Positions 23,101 through 35,652 of a stretch of 64,000 nt of DNA are shown one piece after another. The translations under genes were made by a program, and so were the position numbers. The stretch spans positions 620,001 through 684,000 of the forward strand of contig JACZZP010000012.1 in NCBI GenBank assembly GCA_015183035.1. The letters are read 5' to 3'. The notes beneath the pieces are model-generated. The model was given only the letters and a program-made list of their open reading frames with translations, did not search any database and was not told the origin of the DNA. Source of the DNA: Meloidogyne chitwoodi. Taxonomy: Eukaryota; Nematoda; Chromadorea; Rhabditida; Meloidogynidae. Within the stretch, counting starts at the first letter, position 1. Every line of letters starts with the position of its first letter.

Positions 23101-26100
23101 TTACAATTAATTTGTAATAAATTAATTGATTTACCACCCAATCGAATACTTAATTTAATAATACTTCCATTATTTAATAATTCAGTCATAATAAAAGTAT
23201 TTATTTCAGAAGTATCAGAATTATTATTTAAATTATTATTTAATTCTCCAAAAAAGAAAAGTAGAGAATCCTTTTGTTGATTTGTACGAAAAAGAAACTT
23301 GAAAAAATATAAAAAAAATTATTTTTTATATTTTTTAAGCTTAAAATTATTTTAAATTGATTTTTTTAAATTTTCAATCTTAACCGATTTTTATAATTAA
23401 AAAAAAATTCAACTTTAGGCAGTAAAACCATCCCCGCGCTGAACTGTCTCCCTCAGGGTTGCAGCGAATTAAGCGCAAATATAGAGTTGTGCTGATCTAA
23501 AAATTTTCTTGACGGGTTTAGGATTGAAAAAAGAAGAGAGTTGTGGGTATGGCAATTCTCTTAAGTATCCCCTTAAGTATCCTCCCAGTCAATAACTTTG
23601 TTTTTTTTAATTAAATATTTAATTAATTAATTAATTTAAAAAACAAACATTAATATTTGTAATTTGTGAAATTAATAAACGATCATCAGAATTTAAAGAA
23701 AACTTTAAAAATAAATTAATTTAAATAAAATAAATTACCAAAGCAAAAGAAGGTATATTATTATAACCAAAAGTTATTTGATTAATTTTTTGTGTACAAT
23801 TTGGAGGTAAATATGGCCTAAATTAAAATAAATAAATAAATTAATTAAATTAATTTATACTTTAAACATTGACAAATATAATTATCCCATAAATCAATAC
23901 ATCTGCCATTATTTAAACATTTATTATTATTTTTATTATTATTTTCTTCTTTTTGACATTGATCTTTTCGAATACAAATAGGGGATATATTAAATGATCC
24001 TCTATAATTTAATTAAATAAATTTAAAAAAATAATTATAAATTTTAAAATTATTTAATTTAAAAATTGATCCAAAGGGATCACCGAGAGGAGTTAGAAGA
24101 AGAAAAAAAATATTTTTGTTTAAAAATAATTAAATTAAATTTAAATATTAATTTAAATTTACTCATAATCAGCATTTAAAGTCTCTCCATTTAAAATAAC
24201 ATCACTCATACATCCTACAAAATAATCAGAATTTCTTTTTAATCTTCCAAAACGAATATTCCAAATATTAGAAAATAATAAATTATTAATTTCCAAAATT
24301 TGTCTAAATAATAAATTTGAACCTTCAATTTTAATTTAAAATTAATTTAAATTAAATTAAATTAAAATTAAAAAAATACTTTTAAAATGAATTAATTCAT
24401 AACCAATAATTCCTTCATTATTAGACCAAATTATTACAGTATACCAATCAGCATCATTTAATTTTAAAGAAAAATTATTATTATTATTAATTAATTTAGT
24501 ATTATTATTTTCATTATTTAATTTTATAAATAAATTTCCATTTTCAAGTCCAAAAGAAAATCTTTAAAAAATTAAATTTAATTATTTAAATAAATAAATT
24601 ACAATAATTCTCCTAATAAATTTTCTGTACTAATTAAATGAATATTGCTTAAAGTTGTACAAAAATTAAATTTTAAATTAAATTTTCTTTTATTATTTTT
24701 TTGTTGAATTAATAATAAAGATAAATTATTAAATCCTAAAATTGTTGAAGAATTTAATAAATTAATTTTATTATTTAAATAATTATTTGAACAATTATTT
24801 TTAAAGGAACAGGACTGAAATAATTAAAAATTATTAATTTAATTAAAATAAATTTACTTCTTTTTTAATTTTACAATTTGAACCAAAATAATTAATTAAA
24901 CATAAACATTTAGCCTTTTCTTTATTAATTAATAAACATTTAATTGTTGTATTAGAAGAACATTCTCTACAATTATTAACAAATTCCTAAATTAAATAAA
25001 TAAATAAATATTAATTAAATTTTTTTTAAATTAAAAAGAATCGAAAAATTAAAAAAAAATAATTAAAAAAAAATTTTATATTAAATTAAATAATTAAAAA
25101 ATAAAAAAACTTAACAGATGTATTATTTAAATAATCTAAAAAAATATTAAAATTATTTAATTGTTGAGTATTATTATTTATTAAATTATTTTTAAAATGT
25201 TCATCTTCTTTTTCTTCTTCTTTTTGTAATTTTACAAAAAATTGTTTTTGTTGTTCTGTTGAAGAAATTAATAATTTTGTTTGATTATTTTCTTCTTCAT
25301 CTTTTTTTGTAATTAACTTTAAAAAATTAAAAAAATAATTTAAATATATTTAAAAATAAATTTTACATTTTTTATATTTGAACTTTCATTTTTTTCTGTT
25401 GTTTCAATTAAATTTTGTTTTTCTTTAAATATTTGTTCAAATGTTAGACGTAAAGGTCTGTCACACCAAAGTCCTATTTTTAAATTAAAATAAATATTTA
25501 ATTTAATTTAATTAATTAATTAAATAATTTAAATTAATTAATTAATTTAATTAACCATTATATTTATCTGTACATTCACAAAATGTTTCTTCATTTTTAT
25601 TATTCAAATAATTAATTAATTTAATACATTTTCCTCCATTTAAACATTTTTTTCCTTTTACTAAACATTCTTTTTCTTTTTCTTCTTTTTCTTCTCTAGT
25701 TTTATTATTTTTAATAATTAAATGTTCACAATATTTACCAGTAAATCTTTTAAATTTAAATTAAATTAATTAAATTAATTTAAATTAAATTAACTCATTA
25801 GGACAAATACAAAAAGCCTTTAAACCTAATTGAACACATTCTCCTCCATTTTGACATTTTTCTAATAATTCATTTTTATTATTACATTTTGATTCTTTTA
25901 ATTCACAAAGGTTATCATTAATACCTTCTTTTTGTTCTTTCTAATAAAATAAAAATATAAAATTATTTATTTGGAAAAAGTAAAAATATTCTATAGAGGG
26001 AATTAAATCAGAGGAGATATAATTAAAATATTTAAATTTATTAAAAAAAATTTTTGGGGAAAAAATAATTAAAAAAATAAAAAAATAATTTAAAAAAAAT

Positions 26101-27656
26101 TACAATATTTCTAGATTTAACACAAATACATTCATCTTCTCCAGAACTTTCATTTTTAAATAAAACAAATGGATAAGGACAATAATTATTATTAATATTA
26201 TTATTAATTGTTTTATTATTATTTAATATTGGAATATCACAGAATTGACCTAAAAATTAAAAAAAAATATTTTTAATAAATTAGGACATTTAAAAAATTT
26301 TTAATTTTATTTATTTTGGCAAATCAAAACAACAGAACATTTTTAAGTAATAATAAAGTAAAACTAAGAGAACGGCGCGGGTCCAGTCATGATTTTATTG
26401 GATCCCTTTCTGAATATTTACTTTTTCGGACTTTTGGGGATTTTTCAGAATTAATTCATTGGAGGTATTAATTTTTAAAAATAATCCAGAAAATGTGTTT
26501 CTTGTCTCTAAATAATAAAACCTAAAATAATTAACAGAAACAGAGAAACTAGAAAAGAAAATAAATTGTCTGGCTTTTTTATAGTCATACAAATTTAAAT
26601 TTTCTTTTTTCTTCTCATCTAAAATTTATTTATTTTATTTGCTTATATTAATAAATATAATAATTATTATTCGGTTTAATTACCCAGTTTAAAGGTAATA
26701 ATAGTCTACTTTCTTTTTTAGAAAGGAGAGACTGGGAAGAAATTTTGGAATTGCTCTGCTTTAATAGAAGAGCTTAAGACACTTTTTTTTAATTATTTTA
26801 AAAGTAATTTTAAATTTTACCATTAAATTTAGAAGAACATTTACATTCAAAAGACCCAAAATTATTAATACAAATACCCCCATTTTTACAAATATCTTCT
26901 TCTTTATTATTATCAAAACATTCATTAATATCTTCTTCACATTTTAAACCTTTATAACCTTTTAAACATTCACAAAAATCATTATTAAAATTATTATTTT
27001 CATTAATATTATTATTTCTTTTACATTTTCCCCCATTTTGACAATTTATTGAACATTTTGATTGACATAAATCACCAATAAAATTATTTCTAAAATTACA
27101 ACTTTTTTTTTAATATTTTTTTAGTCGAAAGGAAATAATAAAATAAATAAAATCCTAAAAAATCTGTTCAACGAAAAAAAGCAGCCTCGGTAATCACTTA
27201 GATGAGCTTGGTCCCCCCTATGGTTTTTCTATATTCAAAGGCCTATATCTTGGCTAATATTTATTTTTAGTAGGTCAAATATATACCATTCGACTCAGAT
27301 TTTTGAGACGAATCGAATAGAGCCAAAGATAACAATTTTAGAGGGAAAATTAATTAAAATTAAAAAATACCTGCATTCACATTCAAATTCTCTAATTCCT
27401 TCAGAATTTAATTTAATAAAACAAATACCTCCATTAAAACAAACATTTGATTGACATTTTTCTTTTTTTTGAGTATTTGAATTTAATAAAGAAAATTGTG
27501 AAAAGGAATTTTGAGCAAAAATTTCAACTTAAAAAAAATTTTTTTAATAAATTTTTTTTAATAAAACAAACCAATTGTACAAAAAAAATAAAATAATAAA
27601 AAATAAAAAATATTAAAATTATTTAATAAGAAAAAAATATATTTAAAATAAAACAT
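17151..27656 (-). CDS. crb-1: Crumbs orthologue (EGF/laminin-G apical polarity protein)
   Basis: Type I membrane protein that sets apical polarity. 34 phase-consistent exons, 1826 aa; high-to-low: 27572-27656, 27371-27527, 26821-27089, 26104-26249, 25795-25940, 25556-25746, 25367-25473, 25116-25316, 24858-24986, 24603-24814, 24380-24561, 24163-24322, 23861-24001, 23739-23817, 23649-23702, 23105-23297, 22741-22824, 22346-22455, 22184-22300, 21564-21692, 21394-21509, 21204-21342, 20841-21158, 20138-20401, 19882-19953, 19496-19786, 18661-18944, 18407-18615, 18044-18363, 17874-18000, 17694-17824, 17501-17560, 17307-17449, 17151-17265. Signal peptide, about six EGF-like modules, LamG1, one EGF, LamG2, two EGFs, LamG3, about twelve EGFs (several calcium-binding DIDEC/DINEC), one membrane span, short tail: close to vertebrate CRB1 (19 EGF, 3 LamG). 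The tail has [15 protein letters not shown], matching the Crumbs FERM-binding motif (NKRATRGTYSPS-QE in flies), which separates it from other EGF/LamG proteins. It ends LIKENK, not ERLI. Confidence 0.92.
17564..17686. repeat. Hexanucleotide microsatellite (TTAAAA)n in a Crumbs intron
   Basis: About 20 uninterrupted copies of AAAATT/TTAAAA fill the intron between the last two EGF exons. One frame of it codes for a Leu-Ile run that is not expressed. Confidence 0.95.
19040..19220. repeat. Dispersed repeat copy (CATAGGGGGGAG family)
   Basis: Contains GAGCTGAGTCGAATGGTAT, then AAAAACCATAGGGGGGAGTA and CCTAGGTAATCACCTAAA. The copy at 27170-27320 has the same blocks on the opposite strand, and weaker copies occur at 20515-20600, 41010-41100 and 51110-51190. 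It lies in a Crumbs intron and has no coding capacity. Confidence 0.7.
21821..22056. mobile_element. Solo LTR in a Crumbs intron
   Basis: Begins TGTTGTATATGAG and ends AAGATACAACA, i.e. TG...CA with inverted TGTTGTAT/ATACAACA ends, 236 bp. It holds a TATATAAG promoter-like box. The five bases before it are CTTAT and after it CTCAT, a near-perfect 5-bp target duplication as made by retrotransposon integrases. No internal coding region or second LTR is present, so it is a recombined remnant. Confidence 0.7.
27170..27320. repeat. Dispersed repeat copy (CATAGGGGGGAG family), inverted
   Basis: Blocks CCTCGGTAATCACTTAGATG, GAGCTTGGTCCCCCCTATGG and a GACTCAGATTTTTGAGACGA segment match 19040-19220 in reverse complement. 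It sits in Crumbs intron 2. Confidence 0.7.
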
Positions 27657-30001
27657 TTTTACTAAAGAATTTTTAATAATTAATATAATTTTTTAAATAA
27701 AATATTTACAAAAAATACATAAAAAAATATATTTGAATATATATAATTTTTTTAAATAAGACGGAGATATTTATCAACAAAAAAATTTATTTATTTATTT
27801 ATAAAAAATAAATTATGTAAAATTAAAAAAAAATAAACAATTTTAATTTATATTTAATTTTTAAATTAATTTTATTAATAAAAAGTTAAAAAAAATTAAA
27901 GAAGAAATTGAAGCCTTCTAGTCTCTTAGTTTAGCCTTTCGTAATATTTTAATATTTATTTTAAAATTTAGTAAATAAATATTTATAAATTAAAAAAAAA
28001 ATAAAATATAAAAAAATAATTTTATAATTTATTATTATTTATTTTCATCAAAAAAAATAAATATTTTATTATTATTAGAGAGGATTTAGAGATTATTAAA
28101 AGTAGGGGACAAAAATAATATTTAATAAATAAATATTTGTAAATAAGTGAGCGTCCTCAATTAAATATATTTATTTAAATAAAATGGAAAATAAATAATT
28201 TTAAATTTTTTATTTTAATTTTTAAATAAAATTAAAATATTAATTAATTAACTATTTTTACTAATTCTAATAATATTTTTAATTATCTTAAAACTTTTTC
28301 TAAAACTTTAATTGTGTTTACTTTTACTTATAATAATGACCACAAACATTACTACATACTAAAGGGTAAATATTTAAATATATTTTTTTGTTTTATTTTC
28401 CCTTTAATATATTTAAATAAATAAATAGATCAGAAAATTGAAATAAAAATACAAAGAAAAAAATATAGAAAAATCTCAAGTTAAAATAAAATAAATAAAT
28501 ATATCTCTTTTCTCTTTTAATTTAAATAAATACAAACAAAAGAGAAAAAGAAAGGCTTTAAGACAATAAAAATAAATAAATAAATAAATATATAAGTGCT
28601 CTTTTTTAACTTTTCTTAATTTCATGTTAAAATTATTAAAAATAATCTTCTCTTAAAAAAAATCAAAATATAAAGTAATTATATTTTTTATTTTAAATAA
28701 TTAATTTTTTGTTGAAATTGAGAAGAAGAAAAATAAAAATAAGAAAGGGAATTTTTTAGGCTCTACCTTAGGACATGCATCCCATCAGAGTATATGCGTC
28801 CCATCAATAAAAATTAGGCAAGACCACACCTTTAATTTGAGTCCAGGAATTTCATAAGACGAACCTTCTCAAAATTTTTATTTGGTAAATCAGTATATGG
28901 AAGCCCTTCTATCTCTATTAAAGAACACATCACTCTATCAGAACCTTCTCAAGCTCCTCTTCCTTTATTAGAACCCTTTCTCTCTATTGTAACCCCTCCC
29001 TCTATTATTAAGACTCAAATATTGTTTTTGGGACGCATATACTCTGATGGGACGCATGTCCTAAGGTAGAGCCATTTTTTAATTTAAAAATGTCAAAAAT
29101 TATTCTAAGACTTGTTATAATTAACCTAAATATTCCTCTCACGCATTTAATTTTGTTAAACATAAAGCCAATATTTTACAAAATAAAAAAATTTTTTTTT
29201 TCATCGTGACCGCTTAAAAAGTTGAAAATAAAATAAAAAATTAAATTTTAAAGAAATTTGATAGTAACGATTAATTTTAAAAACTTAAAAAATAAATAAA
29301 AAATAGGTCAAAAAGACTTGAATAAATTAAAGAAACTAAATTTTTTTAAAAAGATAAAATCTTATAAATATTTTTAGGGGCAAAACTATTCAAAAATAAG
29401 TATAATAGGGAAATAATTCAGAGAAATAAAATATTTAAATAATTATATTTAGCCAATTTTATTATTTTTTTAATTAAAAAATATTTTTATTTTGTAAATA
29501 TTAATTTTATATAAAAAAAGAATTTTTCAAAAATTAATTAAAAAATTGCTAAAAAATAATAATAATTAGCTTCTTTTAAAATTATAAATATATTAAAAAT
29601 AGCTATGATTATGATTTTTCTAGTAAAAATGAAATTAAGTTAGTTGGGGAATGAGAGAAGTAAGAAAAGAAAAAAGAGGAAAAGCTTCTGCGCAGCAAAA
29701 GCAAATAAATATATTTATATAATAAATCTGTTGGGGGGTTGTTGTTTTTAGCGAGAATCGCTTAGGCGTGAAGTAATAATAATATTGTTTTTTTAGGAAT
29801 TAACTCATTCACTCACTCTATCATTCCAGAAAGAAAAGCTATTTTTTAAAGTAAAAATAAATTAAATAAAAAATTGATAATAACCAATTATTATTATTTT
29901 TGGCTTTATTAAAAATATATTATTAAAAAATATTTTTTTTTTAACAAAATTCTTCTTTTTTAAATTAAATAACAAAATTTAAAAGTAAATAAAAATAAAA
30001 T
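27657..30001. other. Intergenic region upstream of Crumbs, with one MITE
   Basis: Very AT-rich; no coding sequence on either strand. Crumbs and the mitochondrial carrier both read leftwards, so this is the Crumbs promoter region plus the carrier's 3' flank. It contains the foldback element at 28759-29073. Confidence 0.55.
28759..29073. mobile_element. MITE with 45-bp termini and perfect 8-bp target duplication
   Basis: Left end GGCTCTACCTTAGGACATGC and right end its complement GCATGTCCTAAGGTAGAGCC; the inverted arms extend about 45 bp (ATCAGAGTATATGCGTCCCA shared). ATTTTTTA is repeated exactly on both sides (28751-28758 and 29074-29081). Internal sequence has TCTATTA/CCTTCTC tandem-like tracts and no transposase. 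Confidence 0.85.
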
Positions 30002-31514
30002 TTATTTATTTGCCAATCTTTCAATATAATATCTAGTTTGTTCATAAACATAATAAGTAATTATGCTATAAGGAAGTTGTTTTATTGTTGCTGCTAAACA
30101 ACCTTTATATAAACCTAAAAATTAAATATAAATTAATTTAATAATAAATTTAAATAATTACCAAAAAATCCTTCGCCTACAAATGTTTTAGATAAACAAT
30201 CTAATGTACCTTTATAATTTGTATGATGATCCTAAAATTTAATTTTTTGTTAATTTTAAGAATTAATTCAATTTTCCTCATCTATAGAGTTAAAGTTAAC
30301 ACCAAAAAAAATTAGAAAAAGTCACATTAGAACATAAAAAATTATAAAATAAACCAAAAAAATTCACAAATAAATAAAATTAAATTTTTCTAAAATTAAA
30401 ACCTGAAGTCTAGTTCTTAAAACTTGATAAGGAAATGTTAAAATAGTAGAAGAACATTTTGATAATGTAGAAAATAATAAATAATCCAAAGGTTTCTATT
30501 AAAATTAAATTAAAAAAATAAAATAAAATCAACTAATTGTGAATCTTGTTCCAATCCAAGAGAATGACAACGATAATCTTTTAGACGATTGTAAACTGCA
30601 AATTGTACAGCTCCGTTAGTAGTGCCAATTAAACCAGGGATATAACCCTTGAAATTTAAAAATATATTTAAAATGATTAAAAGAGAACATTAATAAAGAT
30701 TTTATATGGACTGAAGTATTTTTTTAAATCACGTGGTAATAAAAAAATTTTTTTCAAAAAAGTATGTAAATCCTTTAAAAATTTCAAGTCTAATTATTCC
30801 TAGGAATCTATTAAAATATTAAAAAAACCTTATAAAGTCCTCTAAATCCTTCTGTTCTCCAAATGTTTTTAAAGCAGTCTCTAAGCCCAGAAAAGTGTTT
30901 TTCAGAAGAACCCAAATGTTGTTCATATTGTAAGCACATTCGAGTTTTGCATACCCAAAGTGGATTTGTTAATGAGAGAATTATTCCTCCAGTGATAGAA
31001 CCAGCCAATAAATTATCAATAAATGGATAATTTGGTGAGGTATTTGTAAAGGAACGGATTCGATTATAACTAGGTAAAAATTATTTTTAATTCAATGATT
31101 TAATTGTGAATTTTCTAGAAAAAAATCTCAAAAATCTATTTAAAATTAAAAAAACAAACAAACAAATGAAAGTAAAGACCCCAAGATAATGGCGCAGCAA
31201 TTACAGCTGGAGTTATTCCTCGATATAAACCTCTGATTCCATTTGCTGAATAAATTTTATTTATAGCGTCCAAATAACTTTTATATTGTGGCCTCAATTG
31301 GCTTCCCTCATTTGCTAATATTAAAGTGATTTTTTAAAGATTTTTTGTATTTAAAATAGAAAAACCTGAATACCGGATTTTTAACAAATCTAAAAAAATT
31401 TAGATCTCTAATTAATAGTTTATTAAAAAAACCAAAAGGATGGCAGGTAGCTGTACTAACAAATCCTCCAGCAATTCCACCAATAAAGTGTTCGTAACCA
31501 ATAAGAAAATTCAT
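30002..31514 (-). CDS. SLC25A32: Mitochondrial folate/FAD carrier, SLC25A32-like
   Basis: Inner-membrane carrier of the SLC25 family. Exons high to low: 31433-31514, 31366-31389 (24 bp), 31164-31314, 30829-31069, 30534-30647, 30403-30495, 30162-30231, 30002-30114; 295 aa, usual length. Three tandem repeats each carry the signature: HPFDLLKIR, NPLWVCKTR and FPYQVLRTR. Blocks such as GIRGLYRGITPAV, APLSWGLYFHFYN, GGIILSLTNPLW and GYIPGLIGTTNGAVQF follow human SLC25A32 (LSWGLYFFFYN, CITNPLWVTKTR, GFVPGLFGTSHGALQF). Family members move tetrahydrofolate and/or FAD into the matrix; which substrate applies here cannot be told. It is divergent from the FBXO gene, 347 bp apart. Confidence 0.9.
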
Positions 31515-31861
31515 TTACGTCTTTGTCAAATCATAATTTAAAAAATATTTATCCAAATTAACGTGCAAAAAATAAATTAAAAAACAGAAAAATTCCACAA
31601 CAAATTTAAGGCAAACATTTAATTTTTACTTAAAAATATTATTTTCTGTTTCTCTAATTAATATTTATAATCAGAACGCCAATTAATAAATTAAAAAAAT
31701 ATTTTAAATCGTCTTTTTATAAATTCTATTTTTTATGATTAATTTTGTAAAATTCTTGTGATTAATTAATTTTATAAAATGTTTTATATTTTTATTTTAT
31801 TTTTTTTATCATAAATCAGTAAATATTGTTTTCTAAATATTTTTCAGTTTTCAGGTTATTT
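31515..31861. promoter_or_regulatory. Bidirectional upstream region (carrier and F-box gene)
   Basis: 347 bp between two divergent start codons. A TTTTTCAG acceptor-like site lies about 15 nt before ATG 31862, consistent with spliced-leader addition. No specific motif was recognised. Confidence 0.4.
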
Positions 31862-34387
31862 ATGTTCTGTGTACCCACTGTTTTAGACGAAAATTTTCCT
31901 GCTGAACATAAACATTGTATTAACTGTATTTTAATTAATTGTAAAGAAGATCGTTTATGTTCTCTTGTTAATTGTGATTATTGCTATGTTCGTTTACATA
32001 AATGTAAATTAAACGATCACATTGAGAATATTTGTAGAAAGGTTTTTTTAATTTTTAAATATTTTAAATAATTATTTAAAAATTATTATTTAGGCTCCTT
32101 GTAAATGTCCAAATACTGTTTACGGTTGTCAGGTTCGTCTTCGACGGGAACTTATTTCAAAGCATATAACATTTTGTTGTGCTTCTTTGGTTTTTTGTCC
32201 GTTTGTTCGTAATCGACAATTTTACTCTTTAAAAGCAAAAAAATTGTTAAAGTTAATAGCTAAAAATGGAGAAACTGTTTCCAATGAAATTGTAAATACA
32301 CAAGAAGATATAGATGAACTTAATGTTCCTGATATTGCTATTTCATTAATTGATCAGGTTTTTATTTTTGAAAAAATTAAGTTATCAACTTGTTAAATCA
32401 AAAAATTTCTGTAAATGGTTTTTTATAGTTTTGTTTACTTAAAATTATTTATTTTTTAAGAAAATTTTAACAAAATTCTTTCAAATTCCTCGTGCTAAAC
32501 GAAATACTCTTTGTCCTGCTGCAATCGCAAAAGATTTTATTCGACAAAATTCTCTTGTTATAGAGTCAAATAAAAATCGATGTTCATATGTAATGATGAA
32601 AGAATTAAGTGATTTCTATTTGTCTTCGATCCCTATTAAAAGGAAAAACTTTTTCAAACAAAAACAAGGCCTAGATTCTGATTATTTTGATAGCAGTGAT
32701 GAGGAAAGAGAAAAAATGGTATATTTTTTAATTAAATTTTATTATTTTTATATAAATAGAATACTTTATCGTTAATGAAAAATTTGTTTATATAATTTAT
32801 TTTTTTTAAAAAAGTATTTTGTCAGTCATTCCTTTATTTCGAATTCATCATTTTGACAATAAAAACCTAAAAATTATATACTGGGAAAATTTTTTTAAAG
32901 ATTTTTTATATATTTTTCTTTCAAAATAATTATATTTAGGAAAACAAAAATAAAAAAATTCGTGAGCCATTTGCTGGTTGTAGCATGTGCAAATTAGATC
33001 CTGGTTTATTTATTTTATTTTTTTTATTTTTTAATTTAAGGAAGTCAGCATTTACATCAATTGGGTTCAATGAATATAAAAGACGAAAATGATAATTTTA
33101 AACAAAGAGAGAAAAATATTTTAAAATTATTTGATAATAATTCTTTTTTGGATTTTTTGCCAGAATTTTATCGAAAACGAGGATTATTTGTTTGTTTTAT
33201 TTAAAATTTTTATTTAATTTTTATTTTTCTTTTAAAGATTAGTCCAATTATTCCATTTCTTGGAATTGTTTTAGGTGAAGAATATCTTAGCTTAAATTAC
33301 CCAATTTTTGGTTGTTCTGCTTGTTTTATTCCTCGTAGTCAATTTAATTCACATTATACTTTTCATAATATTTTTGATGAATCTCCACCTTATACTTTTT
33401 TTGCAAGATGTCCAAATTGGCAAAGAGGTTGTTCTTTTAAAATGTCTACTTTAACACCTTATAATGGTAATGGTATTTTTAGGTTTGTTTTTTTTTAATT
33501 AAAAATATTTATTTTATAAATTTAGATTTAATTCTTTTTTGTCTACTTGTGTATATGAACCTATGCCTCAAATACCTTTAGTAATGCAATGTCCTTCAGT
33601 CTTGTCTTCAGGTTTTTTTACACATTTTTTTATATTATAATTAGTTTAAGGACTGTGAATTTTAAGAAATTTAATTTCTTTTTTAATTTTTAAATAAATA
33701 TTTTATAATTAATTTTTAAGGTCTTTTATTTGCCGAATTGCCTACAAATTTTTATTTATTAATTTCAAGATGGTTAGATGATGCTTCATTACGTACATTA
33801 TCTGTAACTTGTCGTAGAATGCATGAATTACTTCCTAATTTATTATTTAATCGTTTAAGTGTTGAAATTAAATGGAGAAAAAAATGTTGTTTTGATAAAA
33901 ATGGTGCTGATGTGAACAGATTTGTTGAAAATGGATTTGTTTGTTTTTTTATTAAATAATAATTTTGAGTTTTTTTTTTATTAATTTTTGTCAAATTTAA
34001 TTTACGGATTATCCATCTTAAAAAATTAATTTTCTTTAATAAATAATTTATCTCCCCTAAAATCATTTTTTTTATTTTTTTTAAATAAATTTTAAGTTTC
34101 TTTATTATTTTTATCTTGAATTATTTTCGTGAAACCAGCATAGAAATTAAAAGAAATCATTTTTATAAATAGAACTTTTTTAATTAATTAATTAATTTAT
34201 TTATTTATTATTTTTTAAGCACGAGTATTTCTCTTCTGTTCAAAATTCTTTGCCTTCTTTAAAAATTCAACCTCAAGGACAAATAATTGATCATTTACAA
34301 AATTGTGCCTATCAAGATGTTTATGATTTGGGAATTGAACCTATTGACTTAAAAAAGTTTTATGGAAAAACTTTTTTCATGAAATAA
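31862..34387 (+). CDS. F-box protein with TRAF-type zinc finger (FBXO30/40-like)
   Basis: Likely substrate receptor of an SCF (SKP1-cullin-F-box) ubiquitin ligase. Exons: 31862-32041, 32094-32357, 32461-32718, 32940-33003, 33041-33189, 33238-33482, 33526-33611, 33721-33938, 34220-34387; 543 aa. The N-terminal Cys/His region HKHCINCILINC, VNCDYCYVRLHKC, APCKCPNTVYGC and SKHITFCCASLVFCP follows the TRAF-like zinc finger of FBXO30/FBXO40. A second Cys cluster lies in the middle (FGCSACFIPRSQFNSHYTFH, ARCPNWQRGC). The F-box is near residues 395-435: ELPTNFYLLISRWLDDASLR, then VTCRRMHELLPNLL. The C terminus has the family's HLQNC block. Substrate unknown. The last splice (33938 to 34220) is the least certain. 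Confidence 0.83.
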
Positions 34388-35652
34388 AGCAAAAGTATTT
34401 ATGTGCAATTATTTTTTTAAAGTTTAACTAATAAATCTAATTTTTTTTGTTTTTTTTTATTACAACTAGACCACTATGAACAAATATATACCTATAATTA
34501 TAATTTAAAATAAAAATATAATTAATTTAATTAATAGTAAATAAGTGATTAAATCTATTAAATAATATGTGTGTTTGATAATAATAAAAAATGATTAAAC
34601 ATTAATTTAATTTTAAAATAAATATATGTTAATTGGGAAAATTAAATAAATTAATGATTCATTAAATATCAGAGATGCATATCTTTATCATATTTTATAA
34701 AAAATAATTAAATAGTTTTGGGTTAGAATCTTATTATTATTGACAAGGTATTTGAAGTTTTGTTTGACTTTTTCATTCTGAAATTATTTAGATTTTTTAA
34801 GCAAAATTTAGTCTGAAATTATTGCCTACGACTCTAAACAACAGATCCAAAATTTATAGAAATTTATCCAATTAGAGATCCGAAGAATTTTAGCATAACC
34901 TATATTTACCTATAACACTTAACCTGTGATTGGCTTTGAATTTTAATATTAAATGATGCTATTTATTTTAATAAATATTTCCAATTATTTGGAAAAAATT
35001 TTCGAATTTTGATTTTCGTAAAAAAAATTATTTTCGATTTACTATATTTAGAAATTAAGAATTTTACTTTTGACGCACCTAGGATCATTTACTCCTTTCT
35101 TTCCTTTATTTTTTAAATTGGTAATTTAAATTTATAATTTTATAATATTTTTTTTTAGTTTTTTCATCTCATTTAGAATTAATTAATTATAAATAATTAT
35201 ATTATTTAAAAATATTATTATTTTTTAAAATTAGTCATCTCTCATTTAGTAAAATTAAATTTTAATTTTTTTATTAGATATATTTATAATTTATCCTTTT
35301 TATTTAACTAATTATTCATTAATTTTGTAAATAATATAAATTTTTATAAAATATTTAATATGAATAAATTAAAAAAATATTTTTTCCCTAAAATTAGTCA
35401 TTATTAAATTAAATTTTAGTTTATTAGCTATATATAAGTAATTATATAAATATTTTAATAATTTATTTAAATATAATTGAATATTTAATTTTAATTAATT
35501 AATTTAAATAATTTTAAATACTATTGAAATTGTATTAATTAATATTTTTACCAAACTTCTTTTAATATTTTTATTTTAATTATTTTGGTGTTGTTCAAGG
35601 GTTTGAAATGGATAATTATATAAATATTTAAAATAAAATCTTTTTATTTTAT
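34388..35652. other. Intergenic, AT-rich, no gene seen
   Basis: Long A+T tracts with many stops in all frames. No repeats with clear borders were found. Confidence 0.5.

Noticed and set aside
22995..23189. Crumbs exon 16 reading through to a nearby stop
   Set aside because: A GT donor at 23104 with the right phase joins the next LamG exon; the read-through part has no LamG features.
33752..34066. 104-codon minus-strand frame
   Set aside because: Antisense of the F-box exon; no splice sites or motifs of its own.
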